Of a stretch of DNA of 64,000 nt, positions 1-9,276 are shown one piece after another (positions within the stretch are counted from its first letter, which is position 1; each line of letters begins with the position of its first letter). A program made the translations under genes and the position numbers. Source of the stretch: Pseudomonadota bacterium (GTDB lineage: Bacteria; Desulfobacterota; Desulfobulbia; Desulfobulbales; Desulfocapsaceae). Location of the stretch: positions 1 to 64,000 of the forward strand of contig JAEYNP010000097.1 of assembly GCA_023412495.1 (NCBI GenBank). Direction: 5' to 3'. The notes beneath the pieces are model-generated. The model ran no database searches and had not been told where the DNA came from. It saw nothing but the letters and a program-made list of their open reading frames with translations.

Positions 1-1
1 T

Positions 2-133
2 TGCATAGAGAAAATGAGGACTAAAGTTGCCGCTTGGAATGCAGACCGGAACAGCCGGCAGTCAAAGGTTGATTGGCAGTTTCGTACCAAAGATGCCCGG
101 ATAAAGCTCAAGCGGCTTTATCCGAACCTTTGA
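2..133 (+). CDS. IS630-family transposase, C-terminal end (partial at window edge)
   Basis: The first 44 codons read openly from base 2 to a TGA at 131-133. The peptide contains VDWQF, then DARIKLKRLYP just before the stop, which matches the extreme C-terminus of IS630/Tc1-type DDE transposases. The catalytic core lies outside the window. A palindromic repeat flanked by TA dinucleotides begins 15 bases after the stop; IS630 elements target TA, so this may be the element's right end or an associated MITE. The family call rests on remembered sequence similarity of a short stretch. Confidence 0.6.
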   Translation, partial: CIEKMRTKVAAWNADRNSRQSKVDWQFRTKDARIKLKRLYPNL

Positions 134-147
134 AATGTACAATGTAC

Positions 148-262
148 TAGGAGCCTGTCGGATTATGCCCTTTTCCTCGGAATATTAAGTATATGCCTCC
201 GGCAATTTTTTCGAGTTTGCCTCGATCTGAGAAAAAAATTGCTATAATCCGCCGGGCCCCTA
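148..262. repeat. MITE-like imperfect inverted repeat, copy 1
   Basis: The left arm begins ggagcctgtcggattat just after a TA, and the right arm ends ataatccgccgggcccc just before a TA, so the unit is bounded by TA on both sides as in IS630/Tc1-type target duplications. A related copy lies at 2181-2267. The inner parts also match (gatctgagaaaaaa followed by ttgctataatcc). This copy sits directly after the transposase end and upstream of the PocR kinase. Confidence 0.6.
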
Positions 263-439
263 ATGTCATGTCAAGCGTCAGATGTTGTAATAATTGCGCT
301 GCCAGTGTCTGCCAACCGCCGAAATTGGTAAATCCCACCGAAAAGAGCTACAATCAGTACTACTGTGTCGCGCTCAGCCACGCCGGCACTTCGGGAAATA
401 CAAAGACTTTTCCATTACAGCAGGCCTGAAAAACCTCCT

Positions 440-2176
440 ATGAACGAACAGAAACTTGCGGATCTCATTGATATATCGGCCGTCCAGAAAATGGCGAACG
501 CCCATTACCGGGCCACGGGGATCCCCATCGGCATCATCGACGCCGTTGACAACACCGTGTTGGTGGGGGCCGGCTGGCAGGATATCTGTCTGCTCTTTCA
601 CCGTGTCAATCCGGAGACGCGGATGCGGTGCGAGGAGAGCGACAACTTCATCAAGGCCAACCTCGCGGAGGACACGCCCTGCCAGTATAGGTGTCTGAAC
701 GGGTTATGGGATATCGGCATGCCCATCATTGTCGCCGGCCGGCATCTCGCCACCATGTTCCTGGGCCAGTTCATCTACGAAGGGGAGATCCCGGACCGGC
801 AGTTCTTCATCGATCAGGCGCGGCAGTTCAATTTCCCGGAAGACGAATATCTGGCGGCGCTGGACAAGGTGCCTGTCTTCAGCCGGGAAAAGGTTCAGAC
901 CGTCTTGGAGTATGACACGGCACTGATGACCTTCATTGCCGATCTCGCCGAAAAAACCCTCCAGCAGCGGCAGGCGGAAGATGAGCGGCAAAAGCTGGAG
1001 GTGCGCCTGCAGCATGCCCAGAAGATGGAATCGATCGGCAGACTGGCCGGCGGGGTGGCCCACGACTTCAACAACATGCTGGGGGTCATCATCGGCCAAA
1101 CCGAGCTGACCATGGCCAGGCTGTCGCCGGAGGACCGCATTTATGCCGACCTGCAGCGGATCTATCAGGCTGCCGAGCACTCCGCCCAGCTCACCCGCCA
1201 GCTCCTCGCCTTCGCGAGAAAACAGCTGATAAGGCCGAAGATCGTCAACCTGACGGAAGCCATCGCCAGCGCCACCGAGATGCTGAAACGCCTGGTGGGA
1301 GAGGATATCGAGCTGAACTGGCTGCCGGCCGAGGATCTCTGGCCCGTGGAGATAGATCCCGGCCAGCTCGACCAGATCCTCGCCAACCTCTGCGTCAATG
1401 CCCGCGACGCCATTACCGGCGGGGGAGTGATCTCCATCGAGGCGGTCAACACCACCATCGACGATCCCCGTTTTGCCGGTCAGGAAGCGCTGCTGCCGGG
1501 CGACTATGTGCGGATTTCGGTTTCCGACACCGGCTGCGGCATGGACGAGACCACCCTGGCCCACAGCTTCGAACCGTTTTTCACCACAAAGGGAACGGGA
1601 GAGGGAACGGGGCTCGGACTTTCAACCGTCTATGGCATCGTCACTCAGAATAAGGGCGCGATCACCGTCTACAGCGAGCCAGGCAAAGGCACCATATTCC
1701 GGATTTACCTTCCCCGCCATCAGGGGGGCACGAGTGCTGGTGAACGGCCCAGGGAAACGCAGAAAGTGCCCTCTGGCCGGGAAACCATCCTCCTGGTGGA
1801 AGACGACCAGGCCATTCTCGAGATCACCGCCAACATGCTGCGCGCGCTCAACTACAGCGTGCTGACGGCGGACAGGCCCGAAGCGGCTCTCGAGATCGCC
1901 CGGAACAAGGGTACAATACATCTGCTGCTCACGGACGTGATCATGCCGGAGATGAACGGCCCCGAACTAGCGCGCCGCCTCCGGGCCTGCCACCCTGAGT
2001 GCCGGGTGATGTTCGTCTCCGGCTACACTGCCAATATCATCGGCCATCATGGAGTGCTGCACGACGGCATCCATTTTCTTCAGAAGCCGTTCACCTTTCG
2101 GGAACTGGCCGAGCGTCTGCGGCAGGCGCTCGCCGCCCCGCTGTCCCAGTTTCCTTTCGCCGCTCCGGAAGCCTGA
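440..2176 (+). CDS. PocR-domain hybrid histidine kinase with C-terminal receiver
   Basis: This 578-residue cytoplasmic sensor kinase starts at the ATG at 440. An N-terminal PocR-type ligand-binding domain covers about residues 5-170 (Cys-rich, with CEESDNF and the CQYRC.NGL.DIG.PI pattern). A short coiled coil follows, then a HisKA domain with phospho-acceptor His208 in GGVAHDFNNML, a HATPase with the GTGLGLS G-box, and a receiver domain with phospho-acceptor Asp499 in LLLTDVIMP. PocR domains are known or predicted to sense small hydrocarbon derivatives such as propanediol-like compounds. No membrane segment is visible. The gene is bracketed by two copies of a MITE-like repeat and has no obvious partner regulator, so its output target is unknown. 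An upstream in-frame start at 365 would add 25 unconvincing residues. Confidence 0.85.
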   Translation: MNEQKLADLIDISAVQKMANAHYRATGIPIGIIDAVDNTVLVGAGWQDICLLFHRVNPETRMRCEESDNFIKANLAEDTPCQYRCLNGLWDIGMPIIVAGRHLATMFLGQFIYEGEIPDRQFFIDQARQFNFPEDEYLAALDKVPVFSREKVQTVLEYDTALMTFIADLAEKTLQQRQAEDERQKLEVRLQHAQKMESIGRLAGGVAHDFNNMLGVIIGQTELTMARLSPEDRIYADLQRIYQAAEHSAQLTRQLLAFARKQLIRPKIVNLTEAIASATEMLKRLVGEDIELNWLPAEDLWPVEIDPGQLDQILANLCVNARDAITGGGVISIEAVNTTIDDPRFAGQEALLPGDYVRISVSDTGCGMDETTLAHSFEPFFTTKGTGEGTGLGLSTVYGIVTQNKGAITVYSEPGKGTIFRIYLPRHQGGTSAGERPRETQKVPSGRETILLVEDDQAILEITANMLRALNYSVLTADRPEAALEIARNKGTIHLLLTDVIMPEMNGPELARRLRACHPECRVMFVSGYTANIIGHHGVLHDGIHFLQKPFTFRELAERLRQALAAPLSQFPFAAPEA

Positions 2177-2180
2177 GCGT

Positions 2181-2267
2181 TAGGAGCCTGTCGGATTATG
2201 CCCTTTTCCCCCATATCTTCGTTAAACTCGATCTGAGAAAAAATTGCTATAATCCGACAGGCTCCTT
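2181..2267. repeat. MITE-like inverted repeat, copy 2
   Basis: Arms of 18 bases, aggagcctgtcggattat and its exact complement, enclose a short AT-rich centre. The centre shares gatctgagaaaaa and ttgctataatcc with copy 1 at 148-262. It lies between the stops of the convergent PocR kinase and porB genes, so transcripts from either side would form a long hairpin that could also act as a terminator. Confidence 0.7.
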
Positions 2268-2271
2268 GCTT

Positions 2272-3174
2272 TTATTTCGTATTTTCCGCGCGGTATGCCG
2301 CCCACTTGGCGTCGACCTGCCGCTGAATCTTCCCAACCGCCTCGACATCCAGGGATTTGAATCTGCCCTGGCTGGCGAAATATTCGGCGACCGGCTTCCG
2401 CTCCTGGTCGAGGAAGCGCCGCGACGGACCGGTGAGCCGGAAGGCGCCGTCTTCGATTTCATAGAGGTCGAAGAGACCGGTCTCGACGGCGAGCTTGCCC
2501 ACCTTGATGGTATACCTCGTTTCGAAGGCCCAGCCCGGTGGGCAAGGGGTGTGCACGTGGATGTACTTGGGCCCGGCAATGGTGGTCGCTTTCTTCACCT
2601 TGTCGTAGAGATCCAGGGGAAAGGCGGCGGATGCCGTTGCCACATAGGGGATGCCGTGGGCGGCTATGATCGCCGGCACATCCTTTTTCGCCTGGAGCTT
2701 GCCCTTGATCGGGGTGGTGGTGGTGAGCACGCCCTGGGGGGTGGTGCCGGAGCGCTGCACCCCGGTGTTCATATAAGCTTCGTTGTCGTAACAGATATAG
2801 ATGATGTCCTCGCCCCGCTCGCAGGCCCCGGACAGCGCCTGGATGCCGATATCGCCGGTGCCGCCGTCGCCGGCCCAGGCCACCACGTTGACGTTTTCAC
2901 GGCCCAGGGCCTTCATCGCGGCGCGCACGCCGGTGGCGGCGGCGCCGGTCGAGGCGAAGGTGACGTTGACGCAGGGGAGCTTGGTGGAGGCCACCGGGTA
3001 GAGGCCCTGGAGGACGGTGAGGCAGCTGGGCGGCACCACCAGGATGGTGTTCTTGCCCAGGGCCTTCAGGCCCATGCGGTAGACGATGGAGAGGCCGCAG
3101 CCGGAACAGGCGCGGTTCCCGGGGTGGACGAATTCTTCTTCCGTCAGGTTTATGGTGGTGGTTTTTTCTGCCAT
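2272..3174 (-). CDS. porB: pyruvate/2-oxoacid:ferredoxin oxidoreductase, beta subunit
   Basis: This 300-residue TPP-binding subunit starts at ATG 3174. The N-terminus carries a CSGCG motif, part of the iron-sulfur ligation of this subunit. The TPP-binding signature is GDGGTGDIG, followed by the pyruvate-type motif DNEAYMNTGVQRSGTTP. It is the last gene of a four-gene minus-strand operon (porC, porD, porA, porB), 8 bases after porA. The complex reversibly converts pyruvate plus CoA to acetyl-CoA and CO2 with reduced ferredoxin. The motifs and split four-subunit layout favour pyruvate, but other 2-oxoacids cannot be excluded. A longer upstream reading in the same frame overlaps porA and is not needed. 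Confidence 0.92.
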   Translation of the reverse strand: MAEKTTTINLTEEEFVHPGNRACSGCGLSIVYRMGLKALGKNTILVVPPSCLTVLQGLYPVASTKLPCVNVTFASTGAAATGVRAAMKALGRENVNVVAWAGDGGTGDIGIQALSGACERGEDIIYICYDNEAYMNTGVQRSGTTPQGVLTTTTPIKGKLQAKKDVPAIIAAHGIPYVATASAAFPLDLYDKVKKATTIAGPKYIHVHTPCPPGWAFETRYTIKVGKLAVETGLFDLYEIEDGAFRLTGPSRRFLDQERKPVAEYFASQGRFKSLDVEAVGKIQRQVDAKWAAYRAENTK

Positions 3175-3182
3175 GATTTTTT

Positions 3183-4382
3183 TTATCCCTGTAATTTGAG
3201 ACCGAGCCAGCGCGGCGTATCCTCGATTGCCCGGGGTTCCGAGCACGACTGGGTCAGGGCGTCGAGCAGCTGCTGGGTTTTGATCTCCCTGCCGCCGAGG
3301 CCGAGAATGTAGTTGTGGACCACGGGTCCTTGGTCGAGACGGTAGAGGGCCGATTTGATGTCGCCGTAGAGGGGGCCCTGATTGCCGTAGCTGAGCGCCT
3401 TTTCCATGACGATGACGCATTCCCGGCCTCCGAGCGCCCGAACAATGGCCTCGTCCGGGAACGGCCTGTACATCTGCACCCCCAGCACGCCGATGGCGAT
3501 GCCGTCCGCCCGCATGATGTCGATGACATCCCGCAGCTGATAGGAGAGCGAGCCGATGGCGACGGCAACGAAGCGGGCGTCGTCGCACCGGTACTCCTCG
3601 ACGAAGGGCGTCCCGCCCCGGCCGAAGCGCGTGGCGAAGTCGCGGTCGATCCCTTCATAGGTTGCGAGAGCCGAACGGAGGTCCTGGTGCAGGTTGTGCC
3701 GGATCTCGATATAGCCCGGCTCCATGGCTCCGTCCACCCCCGGCCGGATGTCGGGGAGGGTCACGGTGTTGAAGTTGCCGGGGTTTTCCGGGTCGAGGAA
3801 ATGCTTCGGGGCAAAGGCGGGCAGGAAGCTGTCGACCTCGCTCTGCTCCGGCCGATCGAAGGGCATGTAGGTGTGGGAGAGGAGATAGCCGTCGTAGCAG
3901 ACCATGACCGGGATGCTCGCCGTCTCGGCGAGGCGGAAGGCCTTGATGACGGTGTCGATGATCTGCTGGTGGTCGCTCGCGTAGAGCTGGATCCACCCGA
4001 CATCCCGCTGGGCCATGCTGTCCTGCTGGTCGTTCCAGACCGTCCACGGCGCGCCGATCCCCCGGTTGGCGACGCACATGACGATGGGCAATCGCGCGCC
4101 GACCGCCCAGTGCAGCTGCTCGTTCATGTAGAGCAGGCCATTGGCGCTGGTGGCGGTAAAGGCCCTCGCCCCGGCGGTCGAGGCGGCGATGCAGACAGCC
4201 ATGGCGCTGTGTTCGCTCTCCACGGGGATGTATTGGGCCGTAAGTCGCCCCGATTCGACGAACTCCGACAGCTTCTCCGTCAGCGGCGTCTGCGGCGTGA
4301 TCGGATAGGCGGCGATGACCTGGGCCCGCGCAAGCTTGACCCCCGTTGCCGCGGCGACATTTCCCGATTCGATGATATGCAT
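3183..4382 (-). CDS. porA: pyruvate/2-oxoacid:ferredoxin oxidoreductase, alpha subunit
   Basis: This 399-residue alpha subunit starts at ATG 4382, four bases after porD. It contains YPITPQTP near residue 25, the substrate and TPP-interacting signature, then ESEHSAMA and TSANGLLYM, and a C-terminal transketolase-like domain with EKALSYGNQGP. Length and motifs are typical of alpha subunits from the separate-subunit POR class. It forms the active-site dimer with the beta subunit; electrons leave through the ferredoxin-like delta subunit. Confidence 0.93.
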   Translation of the reverse strand: MHIIESGNVAAATGVKLARAQVIAAYPITPQTPLTEKLSEFVESGRLTAQYIPVESEHSAMAVCIAASTAGARAFTATSANGLLYMNEQLHWAVGARLPIVMCVANRGIGAPWTVWNDQQDSMAQRDVGWIQLYASDHQQIIDTVIKAFRLAETASIPVMVCYDGYLLSHTYMPFDRPEQSEVDSFLPAFAPKHFLDPENPGNFNTVTLPDIRPGVDGAMEPGYIEIRHNLHQDLRSALATYEGIDRDFATRFGRGGTPFVEEYRCDDARFVAVAIGSLSYQLRDVIDIMRADGIAIGVLGVQMYRPFPDEAIVRALGGRECVIVMEKALSYGNQGPLYGDIKSALYRLDQGPVVHNYILGLGGREIKTQQLLDALTQSCSEPRAIEDTPRWLGLKLQG

Positions 4383-4386
4383 GGTG

Positions 4387-4692
4387 TTATTTCTCCTTCT
4401 GGGTCTCGCCCGCTTCGTCCACCATCTCGATGGCATCGGCGGGGCACTCCTCGGCGCAGATGCCGCAGCCCTTGCAATAGGTGAGGTCGATGGTCGGCGG
4501 AATGGTCTTGGTGACGACGCAGTCCGGGCAGTACAGCCAGCAGGTGAAGCAGGCCATCTTCCCGGTCTTGGCGGGAATGCACTTGCCGAGGTCGATGATC
4601 GGCCGCTTGACCCGCCACGACCCGGTATTGCCGCCGTCTCCGGGCCCCGGTTTGCTTCTCGAAATCATCTTGCAGTAGTCTTTCGTAGCCAT
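4387..4692 (-). CDS. porD: pyruvate/2-oxoacid:ferredoxin oxidoreductase, delta (ferredoxin) subunit
   Basis: This 101-residue small electron-transfer subunit has two cysteine clusters: CFTCWLYCPDC around residues 48-58 and the canonical CKGCGICAEECP near residue 74. These fit a 2x[4Fe-4S] ferredoxin that carries electrons from the TPP site to soluble ferredoxin. The ATG at 4692 lies a single base downstream of the porC stop. The translated frame upstream of this ATG belongs to porC sequence. Confidence 0.9.
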   Translation of the reverse strand: MATKDYCKMISRSKPGPGDGGNTGSWRVKRPIIDLGKCIPAKTGKMACFTCWLYCPDCVVTKTIPPTIDLTYCKGCGICAEECPADAIEMVDEAGETQKEK

Positions 4693-4693
4693 C

Positions 4694-5254
4694 CTATTTC
4701 TCCCCGAAGGTGTTCTCATAGGCGATCCGCGCCGCCCTGGCGTTTTGCTCCGGCTTCTTGCCGGTGAATTCTTCTTCGATAAACCGAATCAGGGTGTCGA
4801 TGTCGACCAGGCCGCTCGCCTTGGCGAAGGCGCCGATGATCCCCGAATTGACGATGCCGGGCGGCAGCCCCGCCGCGACCCCGTGAGTCGTCACGTCGGA
4901 CACGGCCACCCGGGCGCCTCCGAAGCTGTAGGCCGAAGCCGGCGGAGGGGCGTTGAGGATTACCAGACCGTTTTCCTTCAGTCCCGCCACTACGTCGACC
5001 TCCTCGAGCAGGGTGTTGTCGAGCACCACCACCATGTCCGGCGTGGTGATCGGCGAGAGGTCGTAGATTTTCTCCCGGGAGATCTTCAGCGAGGTGAAGA
5101 CCGGGGCGCCGCGCCGTTCGGTGCCGAAGGTCGGGGCCATGACGACCCCCTTGTACCCCGAGACGAACGCGCCGTTCGCCACGATCTTGGCCGCGGTGAT
5201 GGCGCCCTGGCCGCCGCGTCCGTGCCATCTAATTTCAATTATGTCTTTTCTCAT
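4694..5254 (-). CDS. porC: pyruvate/2-oxoacid:ferredoxin oxidoreductase, gamma subunit
   Basis: This 186-residue gamma subunit has the N-terminal signature WHGRGGQGA, then PTFGTERRGAPV, typical of the domain that binds CoA or closes over the active site. It is the first gene of the minus-strand porCDAB operon and lies divergent to ilvE across a 468-base intergenic region that must hold the promoters. Tight spacing (1, 4 and 8 bases) implies a single transcript. Confidence 0.93.
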   Translation of the reverse strand: MRKDIIEIRWHGRGGQGAITAAKIVANGAFVSGYKGVVMAPTFGTERRGAPVFTSLKISREKIYDLSPITTPDMVVVLDNTLLEEVDVVAGLKENGLVILNAPPPASAYSFGGARVAVSDVTTHGVAAGLPPGIVNSGIIGAFAKASGLVDIDTLIRFIEEEFTGKKPEQNARAARIAYENTFGEK

Positions 5255-5722
5255 AGTTCACCGCTCGTGATAGTATTACTCAAGTCGCCATAGTCGAGGG
5301 CGGTCCGACTGCCGGAGTCTTATCCCTCTCCCCGGTTCTCCTCGCCGGGCATCATCCGGGGACTGTTCGCCGTTCCTGGCTGCGCGCCTTCCGCCCTTGC
5401 CATCTTTTTGTAAAAGCAAACTTATTTTCGTCTTGCTTAACAGATATCATATTGATTTTTCAGTTATATTCTTGATTTTTTACCGGCAACATGGCTTACT
5501 GTCAACAACTGAGCGCTCGATCTATTTCGGAGCCGGCTTTTTTCGTGCAAAGTTACAGCTCAGCCAAAAGTGCTACTCAGCATACTGCGTTTCAATAAAA
5601 AGACATAATGAATTTCAGGATGCTTGCAGGCAGCCGTGAGCAATGGCCTCGCCGAGATCCTGCCAAGGCTGTCGACCTCGATCGCCTAATAACAACCTAG
5701 AAAACAGTTGAAGGGAATCACG
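5255..5722. other. divergent intergenic region between porC and ilvE
   Basis: 468 bases with no credible gene. The porC-proximal third is GC-rich with short self-complementary stretches (ccccgg and ccgggg). The ilvE-proximal part is AT-rich, as expected for promoters, but I could not fix a convincing -35/-10 pair or a known leader element. The ilvE ribosome site (gaaggga, about 6 bases before ATG 5723) is at its right end. Confidence 0.5.
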
Positions 5723-6787
5723 ATGGAAATAGCATTCAAGAGAGCGGAGACGTTAAAGGCTCACCCCCCAGATGAGTCCTCATTGGGCTTCGGGACCAGG
5801 TTCACGGATTACATGTTCGTCATGGACTACAATCCCGAAAAGGGCTGGCACGCCCCGCGCATAGAACCCTACGGCCCGATGCTGATGGAGCCCTCGACCA
5901 TGGTGCTGCATTACGGCCAGGCGATCTTCGAGGGGATGAAGGCCTACCGGACCGAGAGTGGCGGAATACAGCTGTTTCGGCCGCAGGAAAACCTCAAGCG
6001 CCTCAACCGGTCAGGAGCAAGGCTCTGCATGCCCGCTCTCGACGAGGAGTTCGTCCTCCGGGCGCTGATCGAACTGCTCAGGATGGAGAAAGACTGGGTG
6101 CCGGGCGCGCCGGGGACCTCGCTTTATATCCGGCCGACCATCATCGCCACCGACCCCTATATCGGGCTCCGGGCATCGCACACCTACCGGTTCTTCATCA
6201 TCCTCTCGCCCGTGGGCGCCTATTATCCCGAGGGTTTCAACCCGGTCAAGATCTGGGTCACCTCCCAGTATGTCCGGGCCGTCAGGGGCGGTGTCGGCGA
6301 GGCGAAGACAGCCGGCAATTACGCGGCCAGCCTCTACGCCACCGAGCTTGCCCACAAGGAGGGGTACACCCAGGTGATGTGGCTCGACGGCGTCGAGCTG
6401 AAATATGTCGAGGAGGTGGGATCGATGAACATCTTCTTCAAGATCGACGGCGAGCTGGTCACCCCCATGCTTAACGGCAGCATCCTCTCCGGCGTCACCC
6501 GGGACTCGGTGATCCGGCTCGCGGAGTCGTGGGGCATGAAGGTGTCGGAGCGCAGGATCGCCATCGACGAGATCTATAGCGCCCACGAAAGGGGCGAGCT
6601 GCAGGAGGTATTCGGCTCGGGGACCGCGGCCGTCATTTCGCCGGTCGGCCATATCAAATACGACGGCCGAGAGATTACCGTCGGCGACGGCTCCGTCGGC
6701 CCCGTTGCCGGTCGATTGTTCAAGGAACTGATGGACATCCAGTACGGCAGGGCGAAGGATCCGTTCGGCTGGGTCATGAAATTGTAG
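5723..6787 (+). CDS. ilvE: branched-chain amino acid aminotransferase
   Basis: This 354-residue fold-type IV PLP enzyme transfers amino groups between Leu/Ile/Val and 2-oxoglutarate. The first part carries LHYGQAIFEGMKAYR, the middle YIRP and the expected PLP lysine in EAKTAGNYAAS, and the later part EVGSMNIFF and GTAAVISPVG; all are hallmarks of the IlvE-type class. The start at 5723 is chosen because gaaggga lies just upstream; a TTG at 5708 in frame would add five residues. Its location between a 2-oxoacid oxidoreductase and an acyl-CoA ligase suggests a role in amino acid or branched-chain acid turnover. Confidence 0.93.
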   Translation: MEIAFKRAETLKAHPPDESSLGFGTRFTDYMFVMDYNPEKGWHAPRIEPYGPMLMEPSTMVLHYGQAIFEGMKAYRTESGGIQLFRPQENLKRLNRSGARLCMPALDEEFVLRALIELLRMEKDWVPGAPGTSLYIRPTIIATDPYIGLRASHTYRFFIILSPVGAYYPEGFNPVKIWVTSQYVRAVRGGVGEAKTAGNYAASLYATELAHKEGYTQVMWLDGVELKYVEEVGSMNIFFKIDGELVTPMLNGSILSGVTRDSVIRLAESWGMKVSERRIAIDEIYSAHERGELQEVFGSGTAAVISPVGHIKYDGREITVGDGSVGPVAGRLFKELMDIQYGRAKDPFGWVMKL

Positions 6788-6805
6788 TTGTGTAGTTGTA
6801 ATTTG

Positions 6806-6889
6806 GTGGGGTCAAATCTTTATCCTTGACATTTTTTCCTGATTTTCTTTGCAATTGGTGAAATGTCAAGGATAAAGATTTGACCCCAC
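6806..6889. repeat. palindromic repeat family, copy 1
   Basis: A perfect 29-base arm beginning gtggggtcaaatcttt is repeated inverted, with a 26-base centre. Three further copies are at 9167-9261, 9891-9983 and 63140-63233. Arm differences are mirrored in the opposite arm (here atcc/ggat), so the foldback is conserved. It lies between ilvE and the first cupin regulator. It resembles REP/MITE-type foldbacks, but no mobilising gene for it is in the window. Confidence 0.85.
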
Positions 6890-6920
6890 GACGAGAGGGA
6901 ACCAACAACAAGGAGAATCA

Positions 6921-7490
6921 ATGAGTTCGGCAAAGATCAGTCAGCGAATCAGGTATTTCATGGATCAGAGAGGGATCGGCATCGACAGGCTCGCGGAGGC
7001 GACCGGCCTCGACAAGGAATTCATCGAAACCATGCTCCAGGAGGACGTCTATCCGCCGCTCGGCCCGATGATCAAGATCGCCCGCACCCTGGGGGTCCGG
7101 CTCGGCACCTTCCTCGACGACCAGCAGACCACCGATCCCTATATCGTCCGCCAGGCCGACCGGCAGTCGAAATTCAGCGTGCTCGCAGAGAAGAACAAGC
7201 CCGCCTCGCTGAATTTCTTCTCCCTCGGGATGGGCAAGACCGATCGCCACATGGAGCCGTTTCTTATCGACGTCCTGCCGGAGTCGGCAAGCAGTAAAAA
7301 ATTGTCCTCCCATGAGGGCGAGGAATGGATCGCGGTGCTGAAGGGCAGCGTCGAGGTCATCTACGGCAAGGAAACCTACATCCTCGAGGAAGGGGACAGC
7401 GTCTACTATAACTCGGTCGTGCCCCATTACGTCAGCTGCCGGGGCGGGGAGAAGGCGCAGATCCATGCCGTGATCTACATTCCTGAATAG
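6921..7490 (+). CDS. HTH-cupin transcriptional regulator
   Basis: A 189-residue protein with an XRE-type helix-turn-helix in the first 65 residues ([24 protein letters not shown]) and a C-terminal cupin_2 domain around residues 110-185 ([23 protein letters not shown], final IHAVIY). The aaggag upstream of ATG 6921 fixes the start. It ends 11 bases before the acyl-CoA ligase, so the pair is probably co-transcribed. A paralogue of the same architecture sits on the opposite strand beyond the ligase. Such regulators typically bind a small acid or acyl-CoA in the cupin; the ligand is not evident here. Confidence 0.88.
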   Translation: MSSAKISQRIRYFMDQRGIGIDRLAEATGLDKEFIETMLQEDVYPPLGPMIKIARTLGVRLGTFLDDQQTTDPYIVRQADRQSKFSVLAEKNKPASLNFFSLGMGKTDRHMEPFLIDVLPESASSKKLSSHEGEEWIAVLKGSVEVIYGKETYILEEGDSVYYNSVVPHYVSCRGGEKAQIHAVIYIPE

Positions 7491-7501
7491 CGGGGGGCGC
7501 C

Positions 7502-9157
7502 ATGGCAAAAGAAAATAGTGCGCTCAGAGACCTCACCCTGGGGCAGATCTTGGACGAAACCGTCGCAAAATACCCCGACAACGACGCCATCGTCTACGTC
7601 GACCGCGATTATCGCCTCACCTATCGGCAGTTTCAGCGCACCGTCGACGAGATGGCCAAGGGGCTCATGGCGCTCGGCGTACAAAAGGGAGAAAAGGTCG
7701 CGGTGTGGGCGACCAACATCCCGCACTGGGTCACCCTGCAGTTCGCCACCGCCAAAATCGGCGCGGTCCTGCTCACCGTCAACACCAACTACAAGAGCGC
7801 CGAGCTCGAATACCTGCTCGGCCAGTCCGAAACCGAAAACCTCTTCCTCATCGATGGCTTTCAGGACACCGATTATGTCAACACCGTCTACGAACTCGTT
7901 CCCGAGCTGAAAACCATGGAGCGGGGGCGCCTCGCCAGCAGCCGATTCCCTCACCTCAAGCGCGTCTGCTTCCTGGGCCCGCAGAAGCACCGGGGCATGT
8001 ATTCCATCACGGAAATCAACGCACTGAGCATCATGGTGACCGAGGAGGAGTACCTCAAGCGGCAGCGGACGCTCTCGCCCCACGATGTCGTCAACATGCA
8101 GTACACCTCGGGGACCACCGGCTTTCCCAAGGGGGTCATGCTGACCCACTACAATATCGGCAACAACGGTTTCTTCATCGGCGCCAACCAGCACTTCTCC
8201 GAGAACGACCGGCTCTGCCTGCCCGTGCCGCTCTTTCACTGTTTCGGCTGCGTGCTGGGGGTGCTGGCGGCCGTCAATCACGGCGTCGCCATGGTCATCC
8301 TGGAGAAGTTCGACCCGCTGATGGTCATGACCTCGGTGGAGAAGGAGCGGTGCACGGCGCTTTACGGCGTGCCGACGATGTTCATCGCCATTCTCGACCA
8401 CCCGCTGTTCGCCAAATTCGATTTTTCGTCGCTTCGGACCGGCATCATGGCGGGTTCCAACTGCCCCGTCAAGGTCATGGAGCAGGTCATCGACAAGATG
8501 AACATGACCGACATCACCATTTGCTACGGTTTGACTGAAGCCTCGCCGGTCATCACCTACACCCGTATCGGCGACGAATTGCGGCTGCGGGTGGAGACCG
8601 TGGGCAGGGCTCTGCCGCACCTGGAGGTCAAGATCATCGAACCGACCACCGGGGTGACGCTGCCGCCGGGGACCCAGGGCGAGGTGTGCTGCCGCGGCTA
8701 CAACATCATGAAGGGCTACTACAACAACGAGAAAGCAACCCGCGAAGCCATATCCGATGACGGCTGGCTCCGCTCCGGCGATCTCGGCATCATGGACGAG
8801 GCTGGCAACCTCTCCATCACCGGCCGCTACAAGGACATGATCATCCGTGGGGGAGAGAACATTTATCCCCGGGAGATCGAAGAATTCCTCTACCGCATGG
8901 ACGGAATCAAGGACGTCCAGGTGGCCGCCGTGCCGAGCCCCAAGTATGGCGAGGAGGTGGGGGCCTTCATCGTGAAGAAGGAAAACGCGGGTATCGAGGC
9001 GAGCGATGTCATCGACTTCTGCCGGGGCAAAATCGCACGCTACAAGGTCCCCAAATACGTGCACTTCGTCGACAGCTACCCGATGACGGCAAGCGGCAAG
9101 ATTCAGAAATACAAGCTCTCGGAAATGTCGGAAGAGATCTGGCCGGAACGAGTATAG
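7502..9157 (+). CDS. AMP-forming acyl-CoA synthetase/ligase
   Basis: A 551-residue ANL-superfamily ligase that activates a carboxylic acid to an acyl-AMP and then to acyl-CoA. The P-loop-like motif is [16 protein letters not shown] (about residues 200-215). Later motifs are [33 protein letters not shown], and the C-terminal adenylation lysine in [11 protein letters not shown]. Length and motifs fit medium- or long-chain fatty acyl-CoA ligases; substrate is not determinable by eye. The ATG at 7502 is 11 bases after the HTH-cupin regulator stop, which suggests direct regulation by that neighbour or its paralogue. An acyl-CoA dehydrogenase/Etf module at 59-64 kb would be a downstream partner. 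Confidence 0.9.
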   Translation: MAKENSALRDLTLGQILDETVAKYPDNDAIVYVDRDYRLTYRQFQRTVDEMAKGLMALGVQKGEKVAVWATNIPHWVTLQFATAKIGAVLLTVNTNYKSAELEYLLGQSETENLFLIDGFQDTDYVNTVYELVPELKTMERGRLASSRFPHLKRVCFLGPQKHRGMYSITEINALSIMVTEEEYLKRQRTLSPHDVVNMQYTSGTTGFPKGVMLTHYNIGNNGFFIGANQHFSENDRLCLPVPLFHCFGCVLGVLAAVNHGVAMVILEKFDPLMVMTSVEKERCTALYGVPTMFIAILDHPLFAKFDFSSLRTGIMAGSNCPVKVMEQVIDKMNMTDITICYGLTEASPVITYTRIGDELRLRVETVGRALPHLEVKIIEPTTGVTLPPGTQGEVCCRGYNIMKGYYNNEKATREAISDDGWLRSGDLGIMDEAGNLSITGRYKDMIIRGGENIYPREIEEFLYRMDGIKDVQVAAVPSPKYGEEVGAFIVKKENAGIEASDVIDFCRGKIARYKVPKYVHFVDSYPMTASGKIQKYKLSEMSEEIWPERV

Positions 9158-9166
9158 CTCTATTGG

Positions 9167-9261
9167 GTGGGGTCAAATCTTTAATCTTGACATTTTCTCG
9201 CCACTATTGAGTGTCCAAAAGAAAATTAGGGAAAATGTCAAGATTAAAGATTTGACCCCAC
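9167..9261. repeat. palindromic repeat family, copy 2
   Basis: Starts gtggggtcaaatcttta with a matching inverted arm ending taaagatttgaccccac. The variable inner arm reads aatc on the left and gatt on the right, a compensated difference from copy 1. It lies between the convergent stops of the acyl-CoA ligase and the minus-strand regulator, where the foldback could also terminate transcription in both directions. Confidence 0.85.
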
Positions 9262-9276
9262 GAAATCAGGAGAACG

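Noticed and set aside
704..1564. Long antisense frame within the PocR kinase, and similar long antisense frames in groEL, the oxidase, the TPP enzyme and the giant kinase
   Set aside because: High-GC codon usage of the true gene creates open antisense frames; none shows a protein motif.
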